Assembly: GCA_947296835.1 (NCBI GenBank) | Contig: CAMYQS010000050.1 | Span: 1 to 8,161 of the forward strand | Length of the DNA: 8,161 nucleotides | Direction: 5' to 3' | Source: an uncultured Atopostipes sp. | GTDB lineage: Bacteria; Bacillota; Bacilli; Lactobacillales; Carnobacteriaceae_A | Shown here: piece by piece, positions 1-5,894 of the stretch | Position numbering within the stretch: the stretch's first letter is position 1 | How the letters are laid out: each line of letters begins with the position of its first letter | Program-made: the position numbers and the translations under genes | The notes under the pieces: generated by a model | Databases searched by the model: none | Told to the model about the DNA's origin: nothing | Seen by the model: only the letters and a program-made list of their open reading frames with translations

Positions 1-218
1 TTATAATATAAGTCTTCTAATTTTGGATCGGACGAGTTGTGCGCAATACCTGCTACATGAAAAACTGAATCATAGGATGTAAAATCATATGATTTCCATT
101 TTTCACCACGTACATCTAGCTCATCGATTTCAAAGTCAATTTCATTTTTTTTACAGTATTCTATAAAAGAGCGTCCTATGTAACTATTCTTGCCTGTAAT
201 TAATATTTTCTTAGTCAT
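1..218 (-). CDS. NAD-dependent epimerase/dehydratase or 4-ketoreductase, N-terminal part only
   Basis: This is a partial gene: 72 codons are visible before the window ends. The protein opens MTKKILITGKNSYIGRSF, a beta strand followed by a glycine-rich turn, as in extended short-chain dehydrogenases with an N-terminal Rossmann fold that bind NAD(P). VFHVAGIAH further on is the usual second conserved stretch of sugar epimerases and reductases. The turn reads TGKNSYIG (residues 8-15), so the middle glycine of TGxxGxxG is Ser12. The start follows AAGGAG by about 10 bases, and the ATG overlaps the stop of the upstream transferase gene by 8 bases, suggesting translational coupling. By context (after a 4,6-dehydratase and an initiating transferase) it may reduce a 4-keto-6-deoxy-HexNAc nucleotide to UDP-QuiNAc or UDP-FucNAc. 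That role is inference: the active site lies outside the window, so a C4 epimerase remains possible. Confidence 0.8.
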   Translation of the reverse strand, partial: MTKKILITGKNSYIGRSFIEYCKKNEIDFEIDELDVRGEKWKSYDFTSYDSVFHVAGIAHNSSDPKLEDLYY

Positions 219-831
219 AGAGTTTTTGCTCCTTTTTGGATAAAGTCCCAGTTCCACCTTCAACAACCCCATCACTTTTTAAGATGCTTATAAATGTTCC
301 AAAGAAACATTTAATATCAAACCAAAAACTCATATTTTGAATGTATTCGCCGTCTAATTGGGCTTTATCTTTGATTGGTAATTCATCTCTACCATTAATC
401 TGTGCCCAACCTGTTAAACCAGGTAATACATCATTCGCGCCATATTTATCTCTTTCATCCGCTAAATCATCTTGGTTCCACAACGCAGGGCGTGGTCCAA
501 TAAAAGCCATTTCCCCTTTTAGGATATTGATGAGTTGAGGTAATTCATCGAGACTTGTTTTGCGTAAGAATCTTCCTGACTTTGTTATAAAAGCGTCTGG
601 ATTATCAAGTAAATGGGTTGGCATGTCACTTGGTGTTTCTGAAAGCATCGTTCTGAATTTATAGATTTGGAAAAAGGAACGATTGATTCCAATGCGTTTC
701 TGTTTAAAGAAAACGGGGCCTTTTGAATCAAATTTAATCCATAAAGCTAAGATTAAAAATAAAGGAGATAAGAGTACCAGTGCTATGAATGCTAAGACAA
801 AATCGATGATTCTTTTTACATGAATATACAT
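211..831 (-). CDS. initiating polyprenyl-phosphate sugar-1-phosphate transferase (PglC/WcaJ catalytic-domain type)
   Basis: This protein of 206 residues probably transfers a sugar 1-phosphate from a UDP-sugar to undecaprenyl phosphate, the first membrane step in building an EPS or capsule repeat unit. It is a small, single-domain member of the bacterial sugar transferase family, without the extra N-terminal membrane domain of WcaJ/WbaP. A hydrophobic segment at residues 8-33 containing Ser-Pro (22-23) fits the re-entrant membrane helix of PglC-like enzymes. Family motifs follow in order: KFRTM (58-62), the catalytic Asp-Glu pair in SLDELPQL (D95, E96), GPRPAL (112-117) and PGLTGWAQINGR (137-148). 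Its ATG shares one base with the dehydratase stop (TAATG), with GAGGAG about 10 bases upstream. The 4,6-dehydratase just before it suggests a 6-deoxy-HexNAc donor such as QuiNAc, FucNAc or a bacillosamine precursor. The exact sugar cannot be read from sequence. Confidence 0.93.
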   Translation of the reverse strand: MYIHVKRIIDFVLAFIALVLLSPLFLILALWIKFDSKGPVFFKQKRIGINRSFFQIYKFRTMLSETPSDMPTHLLDNPDAFITKSGRFLRKTSLDELPQLINILKGEMAFIGPRPALWNQDDLADERDKYGANDVLPGLTGWAQINGRDELPIKDKAQLDGEYIQNMSFWFDIKCFFGTFISILKSDGVVEGGTGTLSKKEQKLYD

Positions 832-2693
832 TATGCCAACTCTCCTCGTGTTTCTAATTCTTCAATCACTTCTTGATTCTCTTCATACGTATTATTCGCA
901 AATTGAACTAAGGCTTTTTTGAGTTCATCCGTTGATAAATCTTCTAAAGAATGAATAAATGCGTCTACCTGATAAATCGGTAAGTTATGTACTTTTCCAA
1001 CAAATATTTTCTCAAAAATCTGCTCTTCAGTATTCTCATCATCCGCAAGCAATTCTTCATACAACTTCTCACCAGGGCGAATCCCGCTTTCAACAATTTC
1101 AATTTCATCTTCCGTGTGGCCACTTAACCAAATCATCTGTCGTGCGAGTTCGGCAATTTTTACTGGTTCACCCATATCAAGGACAAAGATTTCGCCACCT
1201 TTAGCTAAAGCACCTGCTTGCATAACTAAGCGACTTGCTTCAGGAATCGTCATAAAGTAACGGGTCATTCGAAAGTCTGTAACCGTAATTGGTCCACCCT
1301 TTTCAATTTGTTCTTTAAAGACTGGAACAACTGAACCACTTGAGTTTAAGACATTCCCAAACCGTACTGCGACAAAATTAGTTTTCCCTTTTTCATTTAG
1401 CCCCGTCACAATCATTTCAGCGATTCGTTTGGTTGCGCCCATCACGTTTGGTGGGTTAACTGCTTTATCCGTTGAGACCATCACAAATGCTTTGACGGTC
1501 GCAGCTTTTGCGGCTTCTGCTATGTTTTTTGTTCCAAAAATATTGTTTTTAACCGCTTCTCTTGGATTAGCTTCCATTAATGGCACATGTTTATGTGCTG
1601 CCGCATGGTAGACGATATCCGGTTGATGTGTCTTCATCACTTCAAAAATTCGTTCGCGGTCTTGAATATCTGCGATGACCGGTATAATTTCAAAGGTGCG
1701 GTCTTTAAATTGCTTGATTTCTTTTTCAATCTGATAGATTGAAAACTCTCCGTGTCCTAAAAGAAGGATTTTCGCCGGTGAGAACTTAGCGACTTGGCGC
1801 ACGATTTCTGAACCAATTGACCCACCCGCTCCGGAAACAAGGACGGTTTTACCGACTACTTGTTTACCGATAACTTGCGTATCTAATTCCACTTCATCTC
1901 GGCCAAGAATATCTGTGACTTCAATTTCTTTAAATTCATCGAGTTGGTAATCACCAGATAAGACATCTTCGATATAAGGCATCTGGTTGGTTTTTACATT
2001 CGTCTTACGTGCTTCCGTTACAATTTCTTTCATCTCTTCATTGGATAAGGAAGGGATAGCGATGGTAATTTGTTGTACATCGTAGCGATCCACTATTTTT
2101 TGTAAATCTGAAATTGTTCCGATTACTGGATATCCATAGACTGTGGTATTCTGTTTATCACGATCATCATCTAAAATACCTACTACACGGATATCCGAAC
2201 GCAAGCGAATCGAGCGAATAAAAATGGCCCCTGCTGAACCCGCACCAATAATTAAGGTACGAATCGGTTCTTTTGCTTCACCATATTTATGAATCTGCTC
2301 TCGCTTTAAGCGATGTTCCATAAGGATACGCCAACCTACTCGGCTAAGTGGAATAAGGATGACAGCTACTAAATAAGATAAAGCAACCAATCGATAGCTT
2401 TTCCCACTGCCTAATATTTCATAAAGAACTGTTGCTGTTATGTATGTCATTGTAACAAGTAACGCATGAATTATCGTTTCACGGATACTTGTAAAGCGAT
2501 TGATCTTATCAAATATTTTAACAAATGAGCCTAATACGATATAAATTAACATCACGAAAATTAAATGAATAATAAATGCACGGGGTGTGATGGCGACTAA
2601 TTCGTTAAAAAAGAAATAAGATGTGACGTGGGCTAAAAAGATAACGAATAAATCAAAAGTAATTAACACTAATCGTTTGGTTCGACGATTCAT
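831..2693 (-). CDS. membrane-bound UDP-GlcNAc 4,6-dehydratase (CapD/PglF/EpsC family)
   Basis: At 620 residues this has the usual length and layout of the large CapD/PglF proteins. Four hydrophobic segments (about 8-28, 40-60, 75-95, 101-120) anchor it in the membrane. A first nucleotide-binding domain starts at GAGSAG (150-155), and a catalytic Rossmann domain at GAGGSIG (288-294). Catalytic residues are visible in STDKAVNPPNVMGATKR: T408, D409, K410, M418 and K422. Met replaces the usual SDR tyrosine, as is known for the PglF-type branch. The family converts UDP-GlcNAc to UDP-4-keto-6-deoxy-GlcNAc, the entry to QuiNAc, FucNAc or bacillosamine. The RBS AAGGAG overlaps the stop of the upstream phosphatase gene, 10 bases before ATG. 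The stop overlaps the transferase start by one base, so the two are probably made together. The tail after about 560 is charged and variable. The family call is firm; the final sugar is not. Confidence 0.94.
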   Translation of the reverse strand: MNRRTKRLVLITFDLFVIFLAHVTSYFFFNELVAITPRAFIIHLIFVMLIYIVLGSFVKIFDKINRFTSIRETIIHALLVTMTYITATVLYEILGSGKSYRLVALSYLVAVILIPLSRVGWRILMEHRLKREQIHKYGEAKEPIRTLIIGAGSAGAIFIRSIRLRSDIRVVGILDDDRDKQNTTVYGYPVIGTISDLQKIVDRYDVQQITIAIPSLSNEEMKEIVTEARKTNVKTNQMPYIEDVLSGDYQLDEFKEIEVTDILGRDEVELDTQVIGKQVVGKTVLVSGAGGSIGSEIVRQVAKFSPAKILLLGHGEFSIYQIEKEIKQFKDRTFEIIPVIADIQDRERIFEVMKTHQPDIVYHAAAHKHVPLMEANPREAVKNNIFGTKNIAEAAKAATVKAFVMVSTDKAVNPPNVMGATKRIAEMIVTGLNEKGKTNFVAVRFGNVLNSSGSVVPVFKEQIEKGGPITVTDFRMTRYFMTIPEASRLVMQAGALAKGGEIFVLDMGEPVKIAELARQMIWLSGHTEDEIEIVESGIRPGEKLYEELLADDENTEEQIFEKIFVGKVHNLPIYQVDAFIHSLEDLSTDELKKALVQFANNTYEENQEVIEELETRGELA

Positions 2694-2707
2694 CGAGTAT
2701 TCACTCC

Positions 2708-3475
2708 TTAAAAGAGTCCAAAGAACCTCTTTTGTTTAATAATGAGGGGTTCGGGTACATGGACGGGATCCCCATTGACTAAGTTTCTAGTCGTTTGATC
2801 GAATTGTTGGACTTTGTCTTGGCCAAAATCCTTTTCAAGTTTTTCTATTGCTTCTTTCATATGAAAGAGCCGGTTGGTATTATTATGTGCGTCAGAAGCG
2901 ATAAAGTGTGCGAGATTGTGATCAATGAGTCGATGACTCACTTTCTCAATCTCTTTCCCAAACTTTCCAATGTAACTTGCGGCAGTCACTTGAGTGAGTA
3001 CGCCTTTTGATACAAAGTCATATAGAATATTCGGGTCTTTTAATATCGCATAGTTTCTTTCTGGGTGCACAATAATTGGTGTCATTTGGTTCGTTTGCAT
3101 TTCATAAAATAGGCGGTCTGCATATGCCGGTACTTCAGCTGTTGGAAACTCAATTAATACATATTGGTTTCCTTCATCAATAAAGCATATCTCATTATTA
3201 TTCATATTTTTTATAATTTCACCATGCAGGCGGACTTCTTGTCCTGGAAATATCGTTAATGGAATATTCTCAGCATCCAGCCGGTCTTGTAATTCACTCG
3301 TTAGCGACTCCGCTACTTGTTTCGGATTAATCCAACTTCTGTTCATATGGTGCGGAGTGGCAAGTATATGTGTAATCCCTTCGGATACGGCAAGACGAGC
3401 CATTTTTAATGACTCGTCCCAATTTTTTGCACCATCATCGATTCCCGGGAGTATATGACAATGTAAGTCTATCAT
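2708..3475 (-). CDS. cpsB: manganese-dependent protein-tyrosine phosphatase, PHP family (CpsB/YwqE type)
   Basis: This protein of 255 residues matches the CpsB/Wzb-like PHP-superfamily phosphatases that dephosphorylate the partner tyrosine kinase CpsD, tuning capsule or EPS polymerisation at the membrane. Metal-binding positions are visible: DLHCH (D3, H5, H7), GIDDG (11-15), TPHH (H42, H43), GQE (E80), VHPER (H137, E139) and SDAHN (D195, H197). The basic-aromatic C-terminus, KQKRFFGLF, is typical of the family. It lies 12 bases after the kinase gene and is followed 14 bases later by the dehydratase gene. The ribosome binding site is modest: the best candidate is GAGAAG, close upstream of ATG, so translation may depend partly on the preceding kinase gene. 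The order adaptor-kinase-phosphatase is that of Lactococcus/Lactobacillus-type eps clusters rather than the cpsB-C-D order of Streptococcus pneumoniae. The assignment is secure at family level. Confidence 0.95.
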   Translation of the reverse strand: MIDLHCHILPGIDDGAKNWDESLKMARLAVSEGITHILATPHHMNRSWINPKQVAESLTSELQDRLDAENIPLTIFPGQEVRLHGEIIKNMNNNEICFIDEGNQYVLIEFPTAEVPAYADRLFYEMQTNQMTPIIVHPERNYAILKDPNILYDFVSKGVLTQVTAASYIGKFGKEIEKVSHRLIDHNLAHFIASDAHNNTNRLFHMKEAIEKLEKDFGQDKVQQFDQTTRNLVNGDPVHVPEPLIIKQKRFFGLF

Positions 3476-3487
3476 GTTATCACTTCT

Positions 3488-4186
3488 CTAATCTTGTCCG
3501 TAATAGTAGTATGTATCTGAATCAGCATCCACTTTATTTAATACTGCTCCTAATACATTTGCATTTACTTTTTCTAACAATTCAGCCGCTTGATCTAGCT
3601 CAGTCTTTTTCACTTCACCTTGTGGTACGACGACAATTGTTCCATCTACCTTAGTAGCCATAATTTGTGCATCGGTTACTGCGAGTAATGGTGGGTTATC
3701 AAATATAACTAAATCATAGTTCTCTTCCATTTCACGAATTAATTCACTCATTCGTTTAGAGTTTAGTAATTCAGAAGGGTTTGGTGGGATAATGCCACAA
3801 GTAATATAATGTAGATTCTCAGCATATGTAGAACGGACAACATCCCTAATTCCTAAAGTTCTGTCAGTTAAAAGATTTGTAAGACCAGGGTGATTCTGTA
3901 CTTGGAATACTTTATGTACGGTTGGCTTACGCATGTCCGTATCGACGAGTAACACTTTTACATCTGATGCTGCAAATGCACCGGCTAAGTTTGATGCAAT
4001 AGTCGTTTTCCCAGATGACGGGGCAGCTGATGTGATAGAAATTGTTTTTAAATCGCGATCAATCATTGAAAATTGAATGTTTGTTCGAATCGTACGAAAT
4101 TGTTCAGATACAATCGATGTAGGGTTATCGGCTACGACAATCCCAGCACGTTCTGTTTTATCCTTATTTTTCTTTTTGAATAGCAT
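3488..4186 (-). CDS. cpsD: cytoplasmic tyrosine autokinase of the BY-kinase family (CpsD/YwqD type)
   Basis: This 232-residue BY-kinase controls EPS or capsule assembly through ATP-dependent autophosphorylation on C-terminal tyrosines. Oligomerisation motif EQFRTIR gives E28, R31, R34 (ExxRxxR). Walker A is APSSGKTT (55-62, Lys60), Walker A' is VLLVDTDMRKP (78-88, D82 and D84), and Walker B is DLVIFDNPP (158-166, D163). The tail DSDTYYYYGQD carries four consecutive tyrosines (226-229), the expected phosphorylation cluster. There is no membrane segment. In Firmicutes the membrane part is a separate protein, here the adaptor encoded 14 bases upstream, whose cytoplasmic tail is expected to activate this kinase. 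The strong RBS AAGGAGG sits 7 bases before ATG in that gap. The PHP phosphatase encoded next is the expected antagonist. ParA/MinD ATPases share the P-loop fold, but the tyrosine tail and the neighbours decide the call. Confidence 0.96.
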   Translation of the reverse strand: MLFKKKNKDKTERAGIVVADNPTSIVSEQFRTIRTNIQFSMIDRDLKTISITSAAPSSGKTTIASNLAGAFAASDVKVLLVDTDMRKPTVHKVFQVQNHPGLTNLLTDRTLGIRDVVRSTYAENLHYITCGIIPPNPSELLNSKRMSELIREMEENYDLVIFDNPPLLAVTDAQIMATKVDGTIVVVPQGEVKKTELDQAAELLEKVNANVLGAVLNKVDADSDTYYYYGQD

Positions 4187-4200
4187 TCTGTGCCCTCCTT

Positions 4201-4971
4201 CTACACTCTACGACGTGTTCGCGTCATATCGTTATTTGTTTTTTTAGCTACAGGTATTTCTTTATTAACTTTTGGTAAGGGTGTTTTGACAACTAAATCT
4301 TGTTTTGTAAATGTACTAATATGACCTAAGCTAACCCATCCTGTTGCTTGTTCAACGTATTCCTCTGATTTAACGGTTGTATCCGTTAGCTCTCTTAGGA
4401 ATACAAGTCCAATACCAATCATCGCTCCTAGAAGGAATCCTATAATAATATTTAATAGGTTATTAGGTGAAGCTGGATTCATGTTTGGAGTTGCTTCAGA
4501 TATAATCGTGACGTTATCGACATTCATAATATCAAAAATTCGTTCTTGGAAAATATCGGCAGTCGCATTTGTGATTTCTGCTGCTTGATATGGATTTTCA
4601 TTTTCGACTCGAATCGAAAACACCTGAGAATTTGACTCGGATTGAACAATAATACTCTCTCTTAATGCTCCGGTTGTCATGTCTAAATCTAGTTCCTCTA
4701 TAACTGGATCTAAAATAACATTGTTTCGAATAATATCTTCATATGTATTAATTAATGAAATACTTGTATTAATATCTGCTTGAGATACAACTGTATTTTC
4801 ACTCGAAGATTGAGTGACAAGTATCTCCGTTGAAGATTGATACATTGGAGTAACTAAGAATAATGTATAAATTGATGCAATGACTGTTGTTGCTAAAGTT
4901 GTTAATACTATATACTTAAAATGCTTTTTTATGATGTCGAATAACTCGACCAAGCTAACTTCTTCTTCCAT
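4201..4971 (-). CDS. cpsC: chain-length determinant and kinase adaptor, Wzz family (CpsC/YwqC type)
   Basis: First gene of the EPS/capsule operon. The 256-residue protein has two membrane segments (about 20-40 and 171-192) flanking an extracytoplasmic domain of about 130 residues. The proline-containing stretch TPNMNPASPNN just before the second segment is the Wzz signature. The C-terminal 60 residues should be cytoplasmic and in this family contact and activate the CpsD kinase. Here the tail ends in a very basic RTRRRV. It is followed after 14 bases by the kinase gene. The start choice is forced: the reading frame has a TAG five codons upstream and no earlier start codon. The ribosome binding site is poor, with GAAAGG 15 bases away or AGG only 5 bases away. 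A leader of roughly 100 bases or more is likely. No LytR-CpsA-Psr (CpsA-type) gene lies directly upstream, unlike many related operons. Confidence 0.95.
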   Translation of the reverse strand: MEEEVSLVELFDIIKKHFKYIVLTTLATTVIASIYTLFLVTPMYQSSTEILVTQSSSENTVVSQADINTSISLINTYEDIIRNNVILDPVIEELDLDMTTGALRESIIVQSESNSQVFSIRVENENPYQAAEITNATADIFQERIFDIMNVDNVTIISEATPNMNPASPNNLLNIIIGFLLGAMIGIGLVFLRELTDTTVKSEEYVEQATGWVSLGHISTFTKQDLVVKTPLPKVNKEIPVAKKTNNDMTRTRRRV

Positions 4972-4986
4972 TCGAACCTGACACTA

Positions 4987-4992
4987 CCTTTC
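4987..4992 (-). promoter_or_regulatory. distant, weak ribosome binding site candidate for cpsC
   Basis: GAAAGG on the minus strand is the best Shine-Dalgarno match upstream of the adaptor ATG, but 15 bases separate it from the start, longer than normal. The only closer match is CAGG (4977-4980), 5 bases away. The other starts in this operon mostly have AAGGAG-like sites at 7-10 bases. Initiation on the first EPS gene may therefore be inefficient or depend on leader structure; that is inference. Confidence 0.4.
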
Positions 4993-5002
4993 AAAGGGTA
5001 TG

Positions 5003-5018
5003 ATTTTTTTAAAAAAAT
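5003..5018. repeat. 16-bp A/T palindrome in the cpsC leader
   Basis: ATTTTTTTAAAAAAAT is a perfect palindrome, with seven T then seven A, about 32 bases upstream of the cpsC start. It has no G or C, so it is not a credible intrinsic terminator. It could be intrinsically bent DNA or simply part of an AT-rich leader. Its length and symmetry are seen directly; any role is unknown. Confidence 0.6.
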
Positions 5019-5048
5019 TAATATTTCTTATTCGTCTTGCATATTCCG

Positions 5049-5076
5049 TTATAAATTATTAATTATTAATTCATAA
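5049..5076. repeat. imperfect 7-bp tandem repeat upstream of the EPS operon
   Basis: Four consecutive 7-base units read TTATAAA, TTATTAA, TTATTAA, TTCATAA. The middle two are identical and the outer two differ by one or two bases. The array sits between the candidate EPS promoter and the cpsC start, so it would be transcribed as leader. Short tandem repeats can change copy number by slippage, but with only two exact units this is a weak candidate for phase variation. Confidence 0.55.
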
Positions 5077-5088
5077 CATCTAGCGAGT

Positions 5089-5113
5089 ATTTTATCACAT
5101 TGAACTGATTATA
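5089..5113 (-). promoter_or_regulatory. candidate EPS operon promoter(s)
   Basis: Two -10 like hexamers lie on the minus strand in the 181-bp gap between the nucleotidyltransferase stop and cpsC. One is a perfect TATAAT at 5113-5108. The other is TAAAAT at 5094-5089, preceded by TG plus one base (TGATAAAAT, an extended -10). Neither has a good -35 at 16-18 bases, so I cannot choose between them. Either would give a leader of roughly 100-130 bases. TTGTCT lies three bases upstream of the first hexamer (5122-5117), with an inverted partner AGACAA at 5150-5145. The rest of the gap is AT-rich and shows no gene and no GC-rich hairpin with a T-run, so read-through from the upstream kinase/nucleotidyltransferase unit is possible. 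Confidence 0.45.
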
Positions 5114-5152
5114 TCTAGACAAATTTGTATATTATTAGCATTGATTGTCTGC

Positions 5153-5893
5153 CTACTGTTTTTGTTCGAAGATTTGTTGAACTTTCTCATAGCTCTCAAC
5201 GGTACCAATATCGTATCTTTGTCCTTCAAATTGAAAAGCGTGCACGCTTTTTTTATTTATAAGGTACGGAACAAAATGGCCTGGCGCATCTGGATTATGT
5301 CCGTCCGCTAAATAGTTTTTGAATTCAGAAAGTGTTTCGCTACTATATAAGTAAAAAGCTGGTACACAGAAATTCGATTTAGGCTGCTTAGGTTTTTCCT
5401 CGAAGGATAATACTTTTGACTGCTCATCTATTTCAATAACCCCTGCTCGTTTAAGTTGAGCTTCGTCTTTTTCAGAATAGGTTGTAATAATATCGGTATC
5501 TACTGTATAGAAATATTCGGCAAAATCCGTTAATTCAAAATCAAACAAATTATCGCCTGCGAGAATCATAAGATCGTCTTCGAGGTTTAATTGTTCGATG
5601 ACAAACTGAATATCTCCAATCGCCCCTAAACGGTTATCATTTGTTGTCGTTCCATCATTTATAACGGTTAGTGGTTTCTTGTAATCGGATTGTTTTGCCC
5701 ACTCTTCAAAGTGAGAAGTAAACTTATCATTGGTCACAATAATAATTTCATCAATTGTCTCTACTTTTTCCATCTTCTCAACAATATAATCAAGAATTGA
5801 TTTACCAGCTACTTCTAATAAAGGTTTGGGCTGATTTTTCGTTAGTGGATATAAACGTGTCGCATAACCTGCGGCTAATACTAGACCTTTCAT
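5153..5893 (-). CDS. sugar-1-phosphate nucleotidyltransferase (substrate unassigned)
   Basis: This 246-residue protein has the nucleotidyltransferase fold that joins an NTP and a sugar 1-phosphate to give an NDP-sugar and pyrophosphate. It shows LAAGYATRLYPLT (6-18, nucleotide-binding loop with R13), PKPLL (22-26), AGDN (112-115, with metal-binding D114), FEEKP (164-168) and YDIGT (227-231, second metal-binding Asp228). A distinctive TTTNDNRLGAIGD lies at 82-94. It is shorter than the roughly 290-residue RmlA or GalU enzymes and lacks the left-handed beta-helix of GlmU. The ATG is one base after the stop of the sugar kinase gene, with GGAGG inside the end of that gene, about 12 bases before the start. 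This tight pairing suggests it uses the kinase's product; UDP-galacturonate or a related NDP-sugar is plausible. A thymidylyltransferase or guanylyltransferase cannot be excluded, and LicC-like cytidylyltransferase is less likely. Confidence 0.88.
   Translation of the reverse strand: MKGLVLAAGYATRLYPLTKNQPKPLLEVAGKSILDYIVEKMEKVETIDEIIIVTNDKFTSHFEEWAKQSDYKKPLTVINDGTTTNDNRLGAIGDIQFVIEQLNLEDDLMILAGDNLFDFELTDFAEYFYTVDTDIITTYSEKDEAQLKRAGVIEIDEQSKVLSFEEKPKQPKSNFCVPAFYLYSSETLSEFKNYLADGHNPDAPGHFVPYLINKKSVHAFQFEGQRYDIGTVESYEKVQQIFEQKQ
5234..5251. repeat. 18-bp perfect palindrome inside the nucleotidyltransferase gene
   Basis: AAAAGCGTGCACGCTTTT is a perfect palindrome within the codons for residues 215-221 (KSVHAFQ region) of the nucleotidyltransferase. 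On the plus strand it is followed by three more T, giving a 7-bp stem, a TGCA loop and a run of seven T. That resembles a short intrinsic terminator facing antisense transcription. On the minus strand the T-run is only four, so early termination of the sense message is less likely. It may equally be chance, or a protein-binding site. Confidence 0.5.
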
Positions 5894-5894
5894 A

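Noticed and set aside
341..538. Plus-strand open frame of 65 codons
   Set aside because: It lies antisense inside the phosphoglycosyl transferase gene, has no convincing RBS, and its peptide resembles no known family.
959..1204. Plus-strand open frame of 81 codons, and a second at 1429-1611
   Set aside because: Both are antisense shadows of the conserved dehydratase gene, with low-complexity or His-rich composition.
2795..3654. Plus-strand open frames at 2795-3010 and 3409-3654
   Set aside because: Both are antisense to the phosphatase and kinase genes, which have full catalytic motifs on the minus strand.
3488..4186. ParA/MinD-type partition ATPase
   Set aside because: The P-loop is similar, but the four-tyrosine tail, the ExxRxxR motif and the CpsC/CpsB neighbours identify a BY-kinase.
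5003..5018. ATTTTTTTAAAAAAAT as an intrinsic terminator
   Set aside because: The stem would be only A-T pairs with no loop left for folding, and no GC pairs to stall polymerase.
5117..5150. AGACAA...TTGTCT inverted repeat as a terminator for the nucleotidyltransferase transcript
   Set aside because: The stem is only 6 bp with a 22-base loop, and no T-run follows on the minus strand.
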